A DNA stretch of 8,312 bases from an uncultured Chloroflexota bacterium (GTDB lineage Bacteria; Chloroflexota; Anaerolineae; Promineifilales; Promineifilaceae), in assembly GCA_937958365.1 (NCBI GenBank), contig CALFEW010000459.1, positions 1 to 8,312 on the forward strand, in the 5' to 3' direction. Below, in pieces: positions 1-8,311 of the stretch (position 1 is its first letter; each line of letters opens with the position of its first letter). A program made the translations under genes and the position numbers. The notes beneath the pieces were generated by a model, which worked only from the letters and a program-made list of their open reading frames with translations, had not been told where the DNA came from and did no database searches.

Positions 1-86
1 ATAAAAAATGAAACAGTGAGCAGGTAAGCCAGTAACCGGTATAGAGCGCCTTACCCCACAAGCCCAGCCGCCACGCCCCAAAACCA

Positions 87-115
87 TTGACTTGCATCCC
101 ATCATAGGTTAAAGT
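87..115 (+). promoter_or_regulatory. candidate sigma-70-type promoter for the csp-slyD pair
   Basis: TTGACT (87-92, 5 of 6 matches to the -35 consensus) is followed after 17 bases by TAAAGT (110-115, 4 of 6 matches to the -10 consensus). Transcription would begin near 122 and give a leader of roughly 105 bases before the cold-shock gene. The stretch between the downstream hairpin and the ribosome binding site is only about 20 bases, too short for another promoter, so a promoter upstream of the hairpin is expected. This is a pattern match only. Positions 1-86 show no gene that I can support. Confidence 0.4.
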
Positions 116-160
116 TTGCAACAACATTGAGTAAGTTTTTGCTTCGGAAACCGAGAACAC

Positions 161-193
161 CGTCCAGACTTACACAGCCTGGACGTTTTTTTT
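161..193 (+). terminator. terminator-like hairpin with T-tract in the cold-shock gene leader
   Basis: CGTCCAGACT (161-170) pairs with AGCCTGGACG (176-185) as a 10-bp stem with one A/C mismatch and a 5-base TACAC loop, followed at once by eight T residues (186-193). This has the form of an intrinsic terminator on the plus strand. It lies between the candidate promoter and the cold-shock gene, about 20 bases before the ribosome binding site. It may therefore be either the end of an upstream gene outside the window or an attenuator that the csp transcript must read through. A smaller TCGG-AAA-CCGA hairpin (144-154) precedes it. Confidence 0.7.
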
Positions 194-227
194 GGGGCAA
201 AAATGGATTTTGAAGGAGATTTTTAAG

Positions 228-440
228 ATGGACGAAGTAGAACAAGGAACAGTGAAATGGTTTAGCGACCAAAAAGGCTACGGCTTTATTGCTCGCGACA
301 AAGGCGGCGATGTGTTTGTACACTTTTCCGCGATTGGCGATCAGCAGGGTTTCCGCACCCTGGTGGAAGGCGACCGCGTCGAATTTACCGTGCAGATGGG
401 CCAAAAAGGTCTTGCTGCCGTCAACGTCAGTAAAATTTAG
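228..440 (+). CDS. csp: cold-shock-domain protein (CspA family)
   Basis: This 70-residue protein consists of a single cold-shock domain, the usual size for bacterial Csp proteins. These are cytoplasmic single-stranded RNA/DNA-binding OB folds that melt RNA structure and can act as antiterminators. Both nucleic-acid-binding motifs are visible: RNP1 as KGYGFI (residues 16-21) and RNP2 as VFVHF (29-33). They are preceded by the typical GTVKWF start (7-12) with its surface tryptophan. I chose the ATG at 228 because AGGAG (214-218) lies 9 bases upstream. A TTG further up (192) stays in frame but only adds residues that translate the Shine-Dalgarno region. The gene is followed after 12 bases by slyD. 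The leader hairpin suggests control at the RNA level. Whether it is cold-induced cannot be read from sequence. Confidence 0.93.
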   Translation: MDEVEQGTVKWFSDQKGYGFIARDKGGDVFVHFSAIGDQQGFRTLVEGDRVEFTVQMGQKGLAAVNVSKI

Positions 441-452
441 GATTGGTGTTTA

Positions 453-935
453 ATGAGCCAAAATGTTTTGCAGGTTGCCGATGACATGGTCATCAGTATG
501 CACTATACACTAACCCTGGACGATGGCCAGATTGTTGACTCGTCTATAGAGGGCGACCCTTTGCAGTTTCTACAAGGTTTTGGTCAGATTATCCCTGGCC
601 TGGAAAAAGAACTTTACGGCATGGTCATCGGGGACATGAAAAAAGTGACCGTCACCGCAGTGGATGGGTATGGCGATCTTGATCCCGACGCTTATCAGAT
701 AGTCCCGCGAAGCCTTTTCCCCGAAGATTTGGCCTTAGAAGAAGGCATGGGGCTGCGGATGCGCGATCAAAACACCGGTCAGTTGATTGAAACTTACGTG
801 GCCGAAATTCGCGCCGAGGAAGTATTGTTGGACTTCAACCACCCGTTAGCCGGTGAAGAACTGACTTTCGACGTAAAAATTGCCGACATCCGCGCCGCGA
901 CAGACGAAGAACTGGCCCACGGTCACGTTCACTAA
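453..935 (+). CDS. slyD: FKBP-type peptidyl-prolyl cis-trans isomerase, SlyD-like
   Basis: A 160-residue cytoplasmic prolyl isomerase and chaperone of the SlyD/FKBP family. The FKBP half begins at about residue 12 with a YTLTLDDGQIVDSS stretch (18-31) and the signature around IIPGLEKELYGM (46-57). The insert-in-flap chaperone domain occupies roughly residues 76-128. The polypeptide then returns to the FKBP fold through NHPLAG (129-134) and a final VKIADIRAAT strand. The long His/Cys-rich metal-binding tail of E. coli SlyD is missing: only HGHVH remains at the C-terminus, as in the short SlyD proteins of many phyla. The start at 453 follows AGGA (439-442), which overlaps the csp stop codon, so the gene is probably co-transcribed and loosely coupled to csp. 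The pairing of an RNA chaperone with a protein-folding helper suggests a shared stress or growth-temperature role, which is inference. Confidence 0.95.
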   Translation: MSQNVLQVADDMVISMHYTLTLDDGQIVDSSIEGDPLQFLQGFGQIIPGLEKELYGMVIGDMKKVTVTAVDGYGDLDPDAYQIVPRSLFPEDLALEEGMGLRMRDQNTGQLIETYVAEIRAEEVLLDFNHPLAGEELTFDVKIADIRAATDEELAHGHVH

Positions 936-967
936 CCGACTGCGCCTGCCAGATCACCAACCAATAG

Positions 968-1001
968 AAAGAGACATTCGGAAAACGAATGTCTCTTTTT
1001 T
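968..1001. terminator. intrinsic terminator between convergent genes
   Basis: A perfect 13-bp stem (968-980 with 986-998, core GAGACATTCG) and a GAAAA loop run into a T tract on the plus strand. It lies 32 bases after the slyD stop and 9 bases before the stop of the converging membrane-protein gene. On the minus strand the hairpin is followed by a weaker T-rich run (TTTC), so it may serve both directions. Confidence 0.9.
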
Positions 1002-1009
1002 ATTGCAGC

Positions 1010-1744
1010 TTAATTTCGTCGGCCCAGCAAACGCAAGATGTAGAGGAACAGGTTGATGAAGTCCAGATACAGCTTGAGCGCGCCCAGGACGCTAATCCGA
1101 CCTACGATTGCCTGTACGTCACCCGATTGGCTGGCGGCAGTATAGGTCATCTGTTTGATGTGCTTGGTATCGTAGACGATCAGCGCCATGAAGATGAGGA
1201 TACCGGCGTAGGTGATGATGTAGTCCAGGGTGCTGCTCCGCAAAAACATATTCACCAGCGTCCCTAAAATCAGGCCAATCAACGCAAAAAACAGGATAGG
1301 CCCCCATTTGGTCAGGTCTTGTTTGGTTGTCAGACCGACGATGGTGAGCAGGACGAAGACGACGGCCGTTACCCCAAACGCCATCGTCACCACACCCAAA
1401 TCATACGCCAGCAAAATCGCTGACAGCGTGACGCCGTTCAGCGCGGCATAAGCGAAAAATAAGGCCAACGCCGCTCCGGTAGACAGCTTAGGCAGCGCCC
1501 GCACCAGGGCAATAACCAGAGCGATCTGCACCACAAACAGACCCAACAACACCCAGATCGAGCCAAAAACAAAAGACATGATGGCCGGACTGGTGACGAC
1601 GTAAAAGGAAACGGCCGTCGTCAGCATCAGACCCAACGTCATCCACAAATAGACGCGGGCCATGACGGCGTTAAACGTTTCCGCCAGTTTAGCGTCCGAT
1701 ACCGGGCCGGGAACGCGGGATGGATACTCGGATTCAAAGGACAT
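1010..1744 (-). CDS. Bax inhibitor-1 / YccA-YetJ family membrane protein
   Basis: This 244-residue integral membrane protein of the BI-1 (TMBIM) family has a short hydrophilic N-terminus (1-28) and about seven hydrophobic segments near residues 30-50, 56-81, 88-112, 116-138, 147-167, 172-191 and 219-240. The family signature is clear: IVYDTKHIKQM (189-199) and ALKLYLDFINLFLYILRLLG (222-241). Asp192 and Asp228 correspond in position to the aspartate pair that gates pH-sensitive calcium leak in Bacillus YetJ. Calcium transport here is inferred from family. I placed the start at 1744 because GGAGG (1752-1756) sits 7 bases upstream. An in-frame ATG at 1831 adds 29 cysteine-rich residues with no family similarity and would begin upstream of the candidate promoter. 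The gene is separated by 219 bases from the stress-protein gene and probably has its own promoter. Confidence 0.93.
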   Translation of the reverse strand: MSFESEYPSRVPGPVSDAKLAETFNAVMARVYLWMTLGLMLTTAVSFYVVTSPAIMSFVFGSIWVLLGLFVVQIALVIALVRALPKLSTGAALALFFAYAALNGVTLSAILLAYDLGVVTMAFGVTAVVFVLLTIVGLTTKQDLTKWGPILFFALIGLILGTLVNMFLRSSTLDYIITYAGILIFMALIVYDTKHIKQMTYTAASQSGDVQAIVGRISVLGALKLYLDFINLFLYILRLLGRRN

Positions 1745-1791
1745 ACTTTTACCTCCCAGGCTGCCGCAGCAGCATGTGTTTAGATGGCAAG

Positions 1792-1800
1792 AGTATAACA
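1792..1800 (-). promoter_or_regulatory. candidate extended -10 promoter of the BI-1 gene
   Basis: The minus strand reads TGTTATACT here, an extended -10 element (TGn followed by TATACT, 5 of 6 matches). No convincing -35 lies 17 bases upstream, which extended -10 promoters tolerate. Transcription would start near 1785, giving a leader of about 40 bases before the start codon at 1744. Pattern match only. Confidence 0.42.
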
Positions 1801-1903
1801 CCGGCAGGCAAAAGTGCATGGCACAGTTCAAATTTGCCCCGCAGTCGGCCCTGATTTGTTTGTATGCCGCCTGACCAAACGCCTAAAGCAGTTTCTCGTT
1901 TTT

Positions 1904-1936
1904 AGATTGGACCAATCTTGGAGATTGGTCCAATCT
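1904..1936. repeat. 15-bp perfect inverted repeat made of two near-palindromes
   Basis: AGATTGGACCAATCT (1904-1918) and AGATTGGTCCAATCT (1922-1936) are exact reverse complements separated by the three bases TGG, so RNA or single-stranded DNA could form a 15-bp hairpin. Each half is also a palindrome about a central A or T. The second extends to 9-bp arms (GGAGATTGG / CCAATCTCC, 1920-1938). It begins 27 bases beyond the stop of the universal stress gene. It lacks a U tract on the minus strand (AAAAA follows), so it is not a standard intrinsic terminator. It could be a dimeric operator pair, a transcript-end stabiliser or a dispersed repeat. The rest of the 1745-1963 gap shows only the candidate promoter. 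Confidence 0.85.
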
Positions 1937-1963
1937 CCACCAGGTCATCGTTGGACGACTGGT

Positions 1964-2851
1964 TTAGCTCAGTTCATCGTCTGGCGGGCGAATGATGAGC
2001 ATGGACGTATGGCTGGCGCGCATAACTCGCGCTGTCACACTGCCATACAACCAGCGACGCAGCCCGGTACGGCCGTGTGTACTCATCACCAGCAGATCAA
2101 TGGCGTGCAGGCGGGCAAAATCTAAAATGCTGTCCACAACGGCCGTGCCGCCCACCACAAACGTCTGCACGTTATCGTCCAGATGGTGCGCCGTATCGTG
2201 CAAATACGCCTCGGCCGCTTCCCGCGCCTGCAAAACAATCTGTCGTTCCCTGGCCGGCAGCAGCGCCCCATGCGCCACCGTTTCCGGTTCGCTCACCCGC
2301 AGCAGCATCACCTGCGCTTGCAAAGCTTCCGCCAGCGCCATGCCCGGCGTCAGCGCCCGTTCGGCCAGCAGCGAACCATCCAGGGCAATCGCCATACGAT
2401 CAATCGGCTCCGCCCGGATGATCAGCACTGGACAGGAAGCGCTGTGCAGCACGCGCTCTGTGATGCTGCCCAATTCACGCACACGCGCCGTGGACCAACC
2501 CTGCGCCGACATAATGATCAGGTCCACGTCTTTCATTTCCGCCGTATCTACGATGATGCTGGCGGTATCCCCTTCAACGGCCAGCGTGTTTACCGCGATG
2601 TCCATCTGCTCGATGCGCTCCGCGACGCCTTCCAGGTAATCACGTACCTCCTGGCGGCTTTGTTCGCGTGAATATTCCGGCCAGGACCAGTCATACTCGG
2701 TCGCCATCGCCGGCATCATCATGTGAACCACTTTAATACTACGCAAAAGCAGGAGTTCGCCCTGGGCGGCCTGGGCCAGTTTCAAAGCGGTGTCTAACGC
2801 CCGTTCTGCCTCCTGTGATCCATCCAGGGGCACTAAGATTTTGTGAAACAT
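1964..2851 (-). CDS. tandem-domain universal stress protein (UspA family)
   Basis: A 295-residue cytoplasmic protein with two complete UspA domains, about 3-146 and 151-288. Each opens with the typical beta strand and LDGS turn (KILVPLDGS 4-12; MAIALDGS 153-160). Each carries the nucleotide-binding loop of ATP-binding Usps with nine residues between the last two glycines: SAQG-9x-GS (115-129) and STHG-9x-GS (257-271). The first glycine of the classic G2xG9xG motif is Ser in both, a common variant. ATP binding is therefore likely. The start at 2851 follows a GGGGG-containing ribosome site 5 bases upstream. The gene begins 22 bases after the acyl carrier protein gene, so it is probably the last member of the pyruvate dehydrogenase operon. 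That would link stress or energy sensing to acetyl-CoA supply, but the target is unknown. Confidence 0.94.
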   Translation of the reverse strand: MFHKILVPLDGSQEAERALDTALKLAQAAQGELLLLRSIKVVHMMMPAMATEYDWSWPEYSREQSRQEVRDYLEGVAERIEQMDIAVNTLAVEGDTASIIVDTAEMKDVDLIIMSAQGWSTARVRELGSITERVLHSASCPVLIIRAEPIDRMAIALDGSLLAERALTPGMALAEALQAQVMLLRVSEPETVAHGALLPARERQIVLQAREAAEAYLHDTAHHLDDNVQTFVVGGTAVVDSILDFARLHAIDLLVMSTHGRTGLRRWLYGSVTARVMRASHTSMLIIRPPDDELS

Positions 2852-2873
2852 GACAACCCCCTTTCACCATTCA

Positions 2874-3134
2874 TCACATCCGCGCCAACACGTAAGTGAC
2901 AATGTCGTTGATCGAAATAAGCTGGCCGTAATCCGCTTCGGGAATCTCCACGCCGGTTTGCTCGTTCAGGGCAATCAGCACGTTGAGAAAGTCGAAGGAA
3001 TCAATGTCCAGCGCTTCGCGCACATCCTCGTCCGGAGCGATTTGGTCAAAATCCGCTTCCGGCGCAATGTCCTCCAGAATAGCCAGCAGCGCTTCTTTGA
3101 TTTGCGCCGCAGTCATGATCTGTAACGTGGTCAT
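2874..3134 (-). CDS. acyl carrier protein (phosphopantetheine-binding)
   Basis: An 86-residue acidic, four-helix-type carrier protein. The phosphopantetheine attachment motif is DIDSFDF (residues 43-49) with Ser46 as the modified residue. The usual DSL is DSF here. The following helix and the GVEIPEADYG segment (61-70) fit the ACP/PCP family, and the length is close to that of AcpP. The ATG overlaps the E2 stop as ATGA (3131-3134), and AGGAG (3146-3150) is 11 bases upstream, so translation is probably coupled to E2. An internal Met7 has no ribosome site. No fatty-acid synthase gene is adjacent, so this is probably a dedicated carrier and not the housekeeping AcpP. Possible roles are taking acetyl groups from E2 or from the ligase domain, or holding octanoate for E2 lipoylation. 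None is shown by sequence. Confidence 0.93.
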   Translation of the reverse strand: MTTLQIMTAAQIKEALLAILEDIAPEADFDQIAPDEDVREALDIDSFDFLNVLIALNEQTGVEIPEADYGQLISINDIVTYVLARM

Positions 3135-4387
3135 AATTTTTCTGGCTCCTGTAAATGTTTTGCCAACGCATCCAAGAACTGGCCGCCGCGACGGCCGTCC
3201 GACGCCCGATGATCCCCCGCCAACGTCACCGTCAGCACGGGACGCACGCCCAACATCCCATTTTCCGCCCAGGGTTGCTCGGTGATTTTGCCAAAACCCA
3301 CCAACGCCACCTGCGGCGGATAAATCACGCCAAACACTTTGTCCACGCCCATGTCGCCCAGATTCGTCAGAGTGATGGTGGCATCGGTCAGCTCCGAACT
3401 ACGCAGCCGACCGGCCCGCGTGCGCATGATCAGGTCGCTCATGGCGGCCATCAGTTCTTCCAGGCTCTTCAAGTCGGCGTGGTGGATGGCCGGCGTCACC
3501 AGCCCGCCCTGCCGCAGGGCGATGGCAAAGCCAATGTGGATGGCTTCAGACGGCCGTAACGCATCCTCCACCCAATACCCGTTCAAGTCCGGCGCGTCCA
3601 CCAGCGCTCTGGCTGTGGCTTTGATCAGCAGCACCACCGGCAGAATACGGTCGCGGATGGAGCGCTTCTGGTTTTCGGCTTCCAACCAGGCCAACGGCCG
3701 TGTCATATCCACGCGCGTTTCCAGATAGTAGTGGGGTATTTCACGGTTCGACTTCGCCATCGCCGCGGCAATCGCCCGCCGCATCGCCGCCTGAAACTCC
3801 GCCGACCCTTTCTGCGCCGGTTCTTTCACCGCTGGCTCAACCACTGGCGATTTCTCCATAACAACTGGCGGCGGGACTTCTTCCACCCTCCGCGCCTCCG
3901 CGCCTCTGCGTTGAAACGACTCCACATCCTCCCGGCTAATTGCTCCGCCCGGCCCCGTGCCCACCACCAAGCTCAGGTCCACGCCCAACTCCTCGGCCAG
4001 CTTGCGGGCCACCGGCGAGATGCGCGTCCGTTTGCCATTATGGGTCGGTTCCGGCGCGGCCGGCCGGACGATGGCGCGTTGGTCCATGGGATGCGCTTCA
4101 GCGCGAGCGGGAACGGCCGTTACCAATTCCGGTTCCGGCGTCGCCACATCCTCCGCCGTGCGAATGATGGCGATCACCGTGCCCACCGGCGCCTCCGTGC
4201 CCGGCTCAATCAGCAGTTGCTCAATGACGCCTTCCTCGAAGATTTCAATCTCAATCACCCCTTTGGCCGTCTCCACCGAACCGATCACATCGCCCCGTTT
4301 GACGGCGTCGCCCGGTTTTTTGAACCATTCGTAGAGGGTCCCGCTTTCCATGTCTGCGCCCAGGCTGGGCATTTCAAACTGGGACAT
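3131..4387 (-). CDS. pdhC: dihydrolipoamide acyltransferase, E2 of a pyruvate dehydrogenase-type complex
   Basis: A 418-residue E2 core protein that takes the acyl group from E1 onto a swinging lipoyl arm and passes it to CoA. Domain order is: one lipoyl domain (about 3-76) with the lipoylated Lys42 in ETAKG instead of the common ETDKA; an Ala/Pro/Glu-rich linker; the E1/E3-binding domain (about 122-158, ISPVARKLAEELGVD and GTGPGGAISREDV); a second charged, Pro-rich linker (159-195); and the catalytic domain (196-418) ending in GDHRASDG, with catalytic His393 and Asp397. I start it at the ATG at 4387, preceded by GGTGGG. A GTG two codons upstream (4393) is also possible. It overlaps E1 beta by 14 bases and its TGA overlaps the carrier protein start. 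One lipoyl domain is typical for Gram-positive-like and acetoin-type E2. The substrate is most likely pyruvate; acetoin cannot be excluded. Confidence 0.95.
   Translation of the reverse strand: MSQFEMPSLGADMESGTLYEWFKKPGDAVKRGDVIGSVETAKGVIEIEIFEEGVIEQLLIEPGTEAPVGTVIAIIRTAEDVATPEPELVTAVPARAEAHPMDQRAIVRPAAPEPTHNGKRTRISPVARKLAEELGVDLSLVVGTGPGGAISREDVESFQRRGAEARRVEEVPPPVVMEKSPVVEPAVKEPAQKGSAEFQAAMRRAIAAAMAKSNREIPHYYLETRVDMTRPLAWLEAENQKRSIRDRILPVVLLIKATARALVDAPDLNGYWVEDALRPSEAIHIGFAIALRQGGLVTPAIHHADLKSLEELMAAMSDLIMRTRAGRLRSSELTDATITLTNLGDMGVDKVFGVIYPPQVALVGFGKITEQPWAENGMLGVRPVLTVTLAGDHRASDGRRGGQFLDALAKHLQEPEKL
3888..3911. repeat. three tandem 8-base units inside the E2 linker
   Basis: On the plus strand CTCCGCGC is repeated twice and followed by CTCTGCGT in exact 8-base register. 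The array lies within the E2 coding sequence, just after the E1/E3-binding domain, and encodes the Arg/Glu-rich segment QRRGAEARR (159-167). Because 8 is not a multiple of 3, the residues do not repeat even though the DNA does. The unit resembles short-period repeats usually seen between genes. Confidence 0.7.
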
Positions 4388-5399
4388 GTTCACCCACCAT
4401 CCTTTTCACGCTGGCGACGATGCCGTCTACCTGCGGAATAGCCGCCTCTTCCATGTGCTGGGCGTAGGGAATCGGCACTTCGGCGGTGCAAAGGCGCTCC
4501 ACCGGCGCGTCCAAATCGTAAAACGCCTGCTCCATGATGCGCGCACTGATCTCGGCGGAGATGCCGCCGCTGCGCCACCCTTCGTCCACGATGAGCGCCC
4601 GGTGGGTTTTGCGCACGGAGTTGATGGTGGTGTCGTCGTCTAACGGCCGTAACACCCGCAAGTCAATCACCTCCACATCCACCCCCTCGTCTGCCAGCTT
4701 TTCGGCCGCTTCCAGCGCTTTGTGCAAACTCAGGCCATAGGTGATCAGGCTGACATCGCTGCCCTGGCGATGAATTTTGGCTTTCTCGATGTCTACCTCG
4801 ACCGGCTTGACCGGCAGTTCGCCCTTCATGTTGTACAGCAGCGTATGCTCAAAAATCAGCACCGGGTCCGGGTCTTGCAGCGCCGGCCATAACATACCCC
4901 GCGCATCTTCCAGCGTGGCCGGAGTGAGGACTTTGAGGCCGGGGATGTGCGCGTACCAGCCCTCCAGGCTGTGGGCGTGCTGCGCCGCCAACTGCTTGCC
5001 GCCGCCCGTCGCCATGCGAATGACCACCGGCACGTTAAACTGCCCACCCGACATGTGCAGCACCGTCGCCGCCGTGTTCATGATCTGGTCGGCGGCCAGC
5101 AGGCTAAAATTCACCGTCATAATCTCGACGATGGGGCGCATCCCGGCCATCGCCGCGCCAATGCCCGCGCCGGTGAAGCCCGATTCCATCAGCGGCGTGT
5201 CGCGGATGCGCTCTGGGCCAAATTCTTCCAGCAGGCCCATGCTTACCGCGAAGCAGCCGCCGTAACTGCCCACGTCTTCGCCCATCAGAAAGACGCGCTC
5301 ATCGCGCTGCATCGCCTCACGGATGGCCGCCCGCACAGCTTCGCGGTACGTCAACGTCACCGCCTCGCCGTGACCGTTCGTTTTGCCGTTTGTTTTCAT
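4374..5399 (-). CDS. pdhB: pyruvate dehydrogenase E1 component, beta subunit
   Basis: A 341-residue E1 beta subunit, the family's normal size. It pairs with E1 alpha in an alpha2-beta2 thiamine-diphosphate enzyme that decarboxylates pyruvate and acylates the E2 lipoyl group. After a polar, Asn/Gly-rich start (1-15) the transketolase pyrimidine-binding domain runs to about residue 190. It carries GEDVG (40-44), RIRDTPLMESGFTG (64-77, with Glu72 as the residue expected to activate the thiamine ring), ADQIMN and the GGGKQLAAQHAHSLEGW loop (132-148). The C-terminal transketolase domain (about 200-330) includes DLRVLRPLDDDT and VDEGWRSGG. ATG 5399 follows AGGAGAG six bases upstream. It lies 73 bases downstream of the fusion gene and overlaps E2. 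The other half of its active site is the E1 alpha domain of the fusion protein. Confidence 0.96.
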   Translation of the reverse strand: MKTNGKTNGHGEAVTLTYREAVRAAIREAMQRDERVFLMGEDVGSYGGCFAVSMGLLEEFGPERIRDTPLMESGFTGAGIGAAMAGMRPIVEIMTVNFSLLAADQIMNTAATVLHMSGGQFNVPVVIRMATGGGKQLAAQHAHSLEGWYAHIPGLKVLTPATLEDARGMLWPALQDPDPVLIFEHTLLYNMKGELPVKPVEVDIEKAKIHRQGSDVSLITYGLSLHKALEAAEKLADEGVDVEVIDLRVLRPLDDDTTINSVRKTHRALIVDEGWRSGGISAEISARIMEQAFYDLDAPVERLCTAEVPIPYAQHMEEAAIPQVDGIVASVKRMVGEHVPV

Positions 5400-5421
5400 G
5401 TGTCTCTCCTAAAAAAGAATT

Positions 5422-5472
5422 CGCAGATTACGCAAATAGCGCCGATTTAAGAAAAATCCACGCCATCCGCGT

Positions 5473-5488
<16 letters not shown>
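5422..5488. repeat. short-period tandem repeats in the gap before E1 beta, reaching into the fusion gene
   Basis: Two small arrays lie in the only sizeable gap of the operon. At 5422-5448 there are three diverged 9-base units with consensus near CGCAGATTA. At 5458-5488 there are three units of about 10 bases, the last two containing an exact CATCCGCGT duplication (5464-5472 and 5474-5482). The second array overlaps the 3' end of the fusion gene and supplies its last codons and stop. No terminator-like hairpin with a U tract is seen, so read-through into E1 beta is expected. Confidence 0.6.
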
Positions 5489-8202
<2,714 letters not shown>

Positions 8203-8235
8203 CTTTTAGCTCCCTTATGCCGGGCCGGTGTTTCA

Positions 8236-8263
8236 TTTTCCGTAATCGGTATTCCGTGTTCCG
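8236..8263. repeat. four tandem heptamers upstream of the fusion gene
   Basis: Four 7-base units in exact register with plus-strand consensus TATTCCG (minus strand CGGAATA) occupy 8236-8263, about 34 bases upstream of the fusion gene start. They lie in the likely 5' leader of the operon. They resemble a dispersed short-period repeat more than a known operator. The remaining leader to the window end shows no other clear structure. Confidence 0.6.
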
Positions 8264-8304
8264 AAATCACCGGGATCGGCGCTCTATCGTTTTTGTTTGC
8301 TGGT

Positions 8305-8311
8305 ATTTATA
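8305..8311 (-). promoter_or_regulatory. possible -10 element of the acsA-pdhA operon at the window edge
   Basis: The minus strand reads TATAAAT here, a good -10 match about 103 bases before the fusion gene start. Any -35 element would lie outside the window, so this cannot be confirmed. It would place the heptamer array in the transcribed leader. Confidence 0.25.

Noticed and set aside
192..227. Upstream TTG start for the cold-shock protein
   Set aside because: It would translate the Shine-Dalgarno sequence itself; the ATG at 228 gives the canonical Csp N-terminus.
102..404. A 100-codon open frame on the minus strand across the csp region
   Set aside because: It overlaps the cold-shock gene and its hairpin and has no recognisable motif or ribosome site.
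1745..1831. Upstream in-frame ATG extending the BI-1 protein by 29 residues
   Set aside because: The extra residues are Cys-rich and unlike the family, the ATG lies upstream of the likely promoter, and the ATG at 1744 has a strong GGAGG site at ideal spacing.
1904..1936. Intrinsic terminator for the universal stress gene
   Set aside because: The hairpin is strong, but on the minus strand it is followed by A residues and not U, so the rho-independent pattern is not met.
1904..1936. CRISPR-like repeat pair
   Set aside because: Only two units in inverted orientation with a 3-base spacer, and no further units or cas genes.
2465..2508. Loss of nucleotide binding in the stress protein because the first motif Gly is Ser
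   Set aside because: The same Ser replacement occurs in both domains and is frequent in ATP-binding Usp proteins; the remaining glycines and the spacing are intact.
1992..2639. A 215-codon open frame on the plus strand opposite the universal stress protein
   Set aside because: Ser/Arg/Cys-rich shadow without motifs; the minus-strand protein is well supported by two Usp domains.
3731..4441. A 236-codon open frame on the plus strand opposite E2
   Set aside because: Extremely rich in Arg and His, no recognisable domain, and lies entirely over the E2/E1 beta coding region on the other strand.
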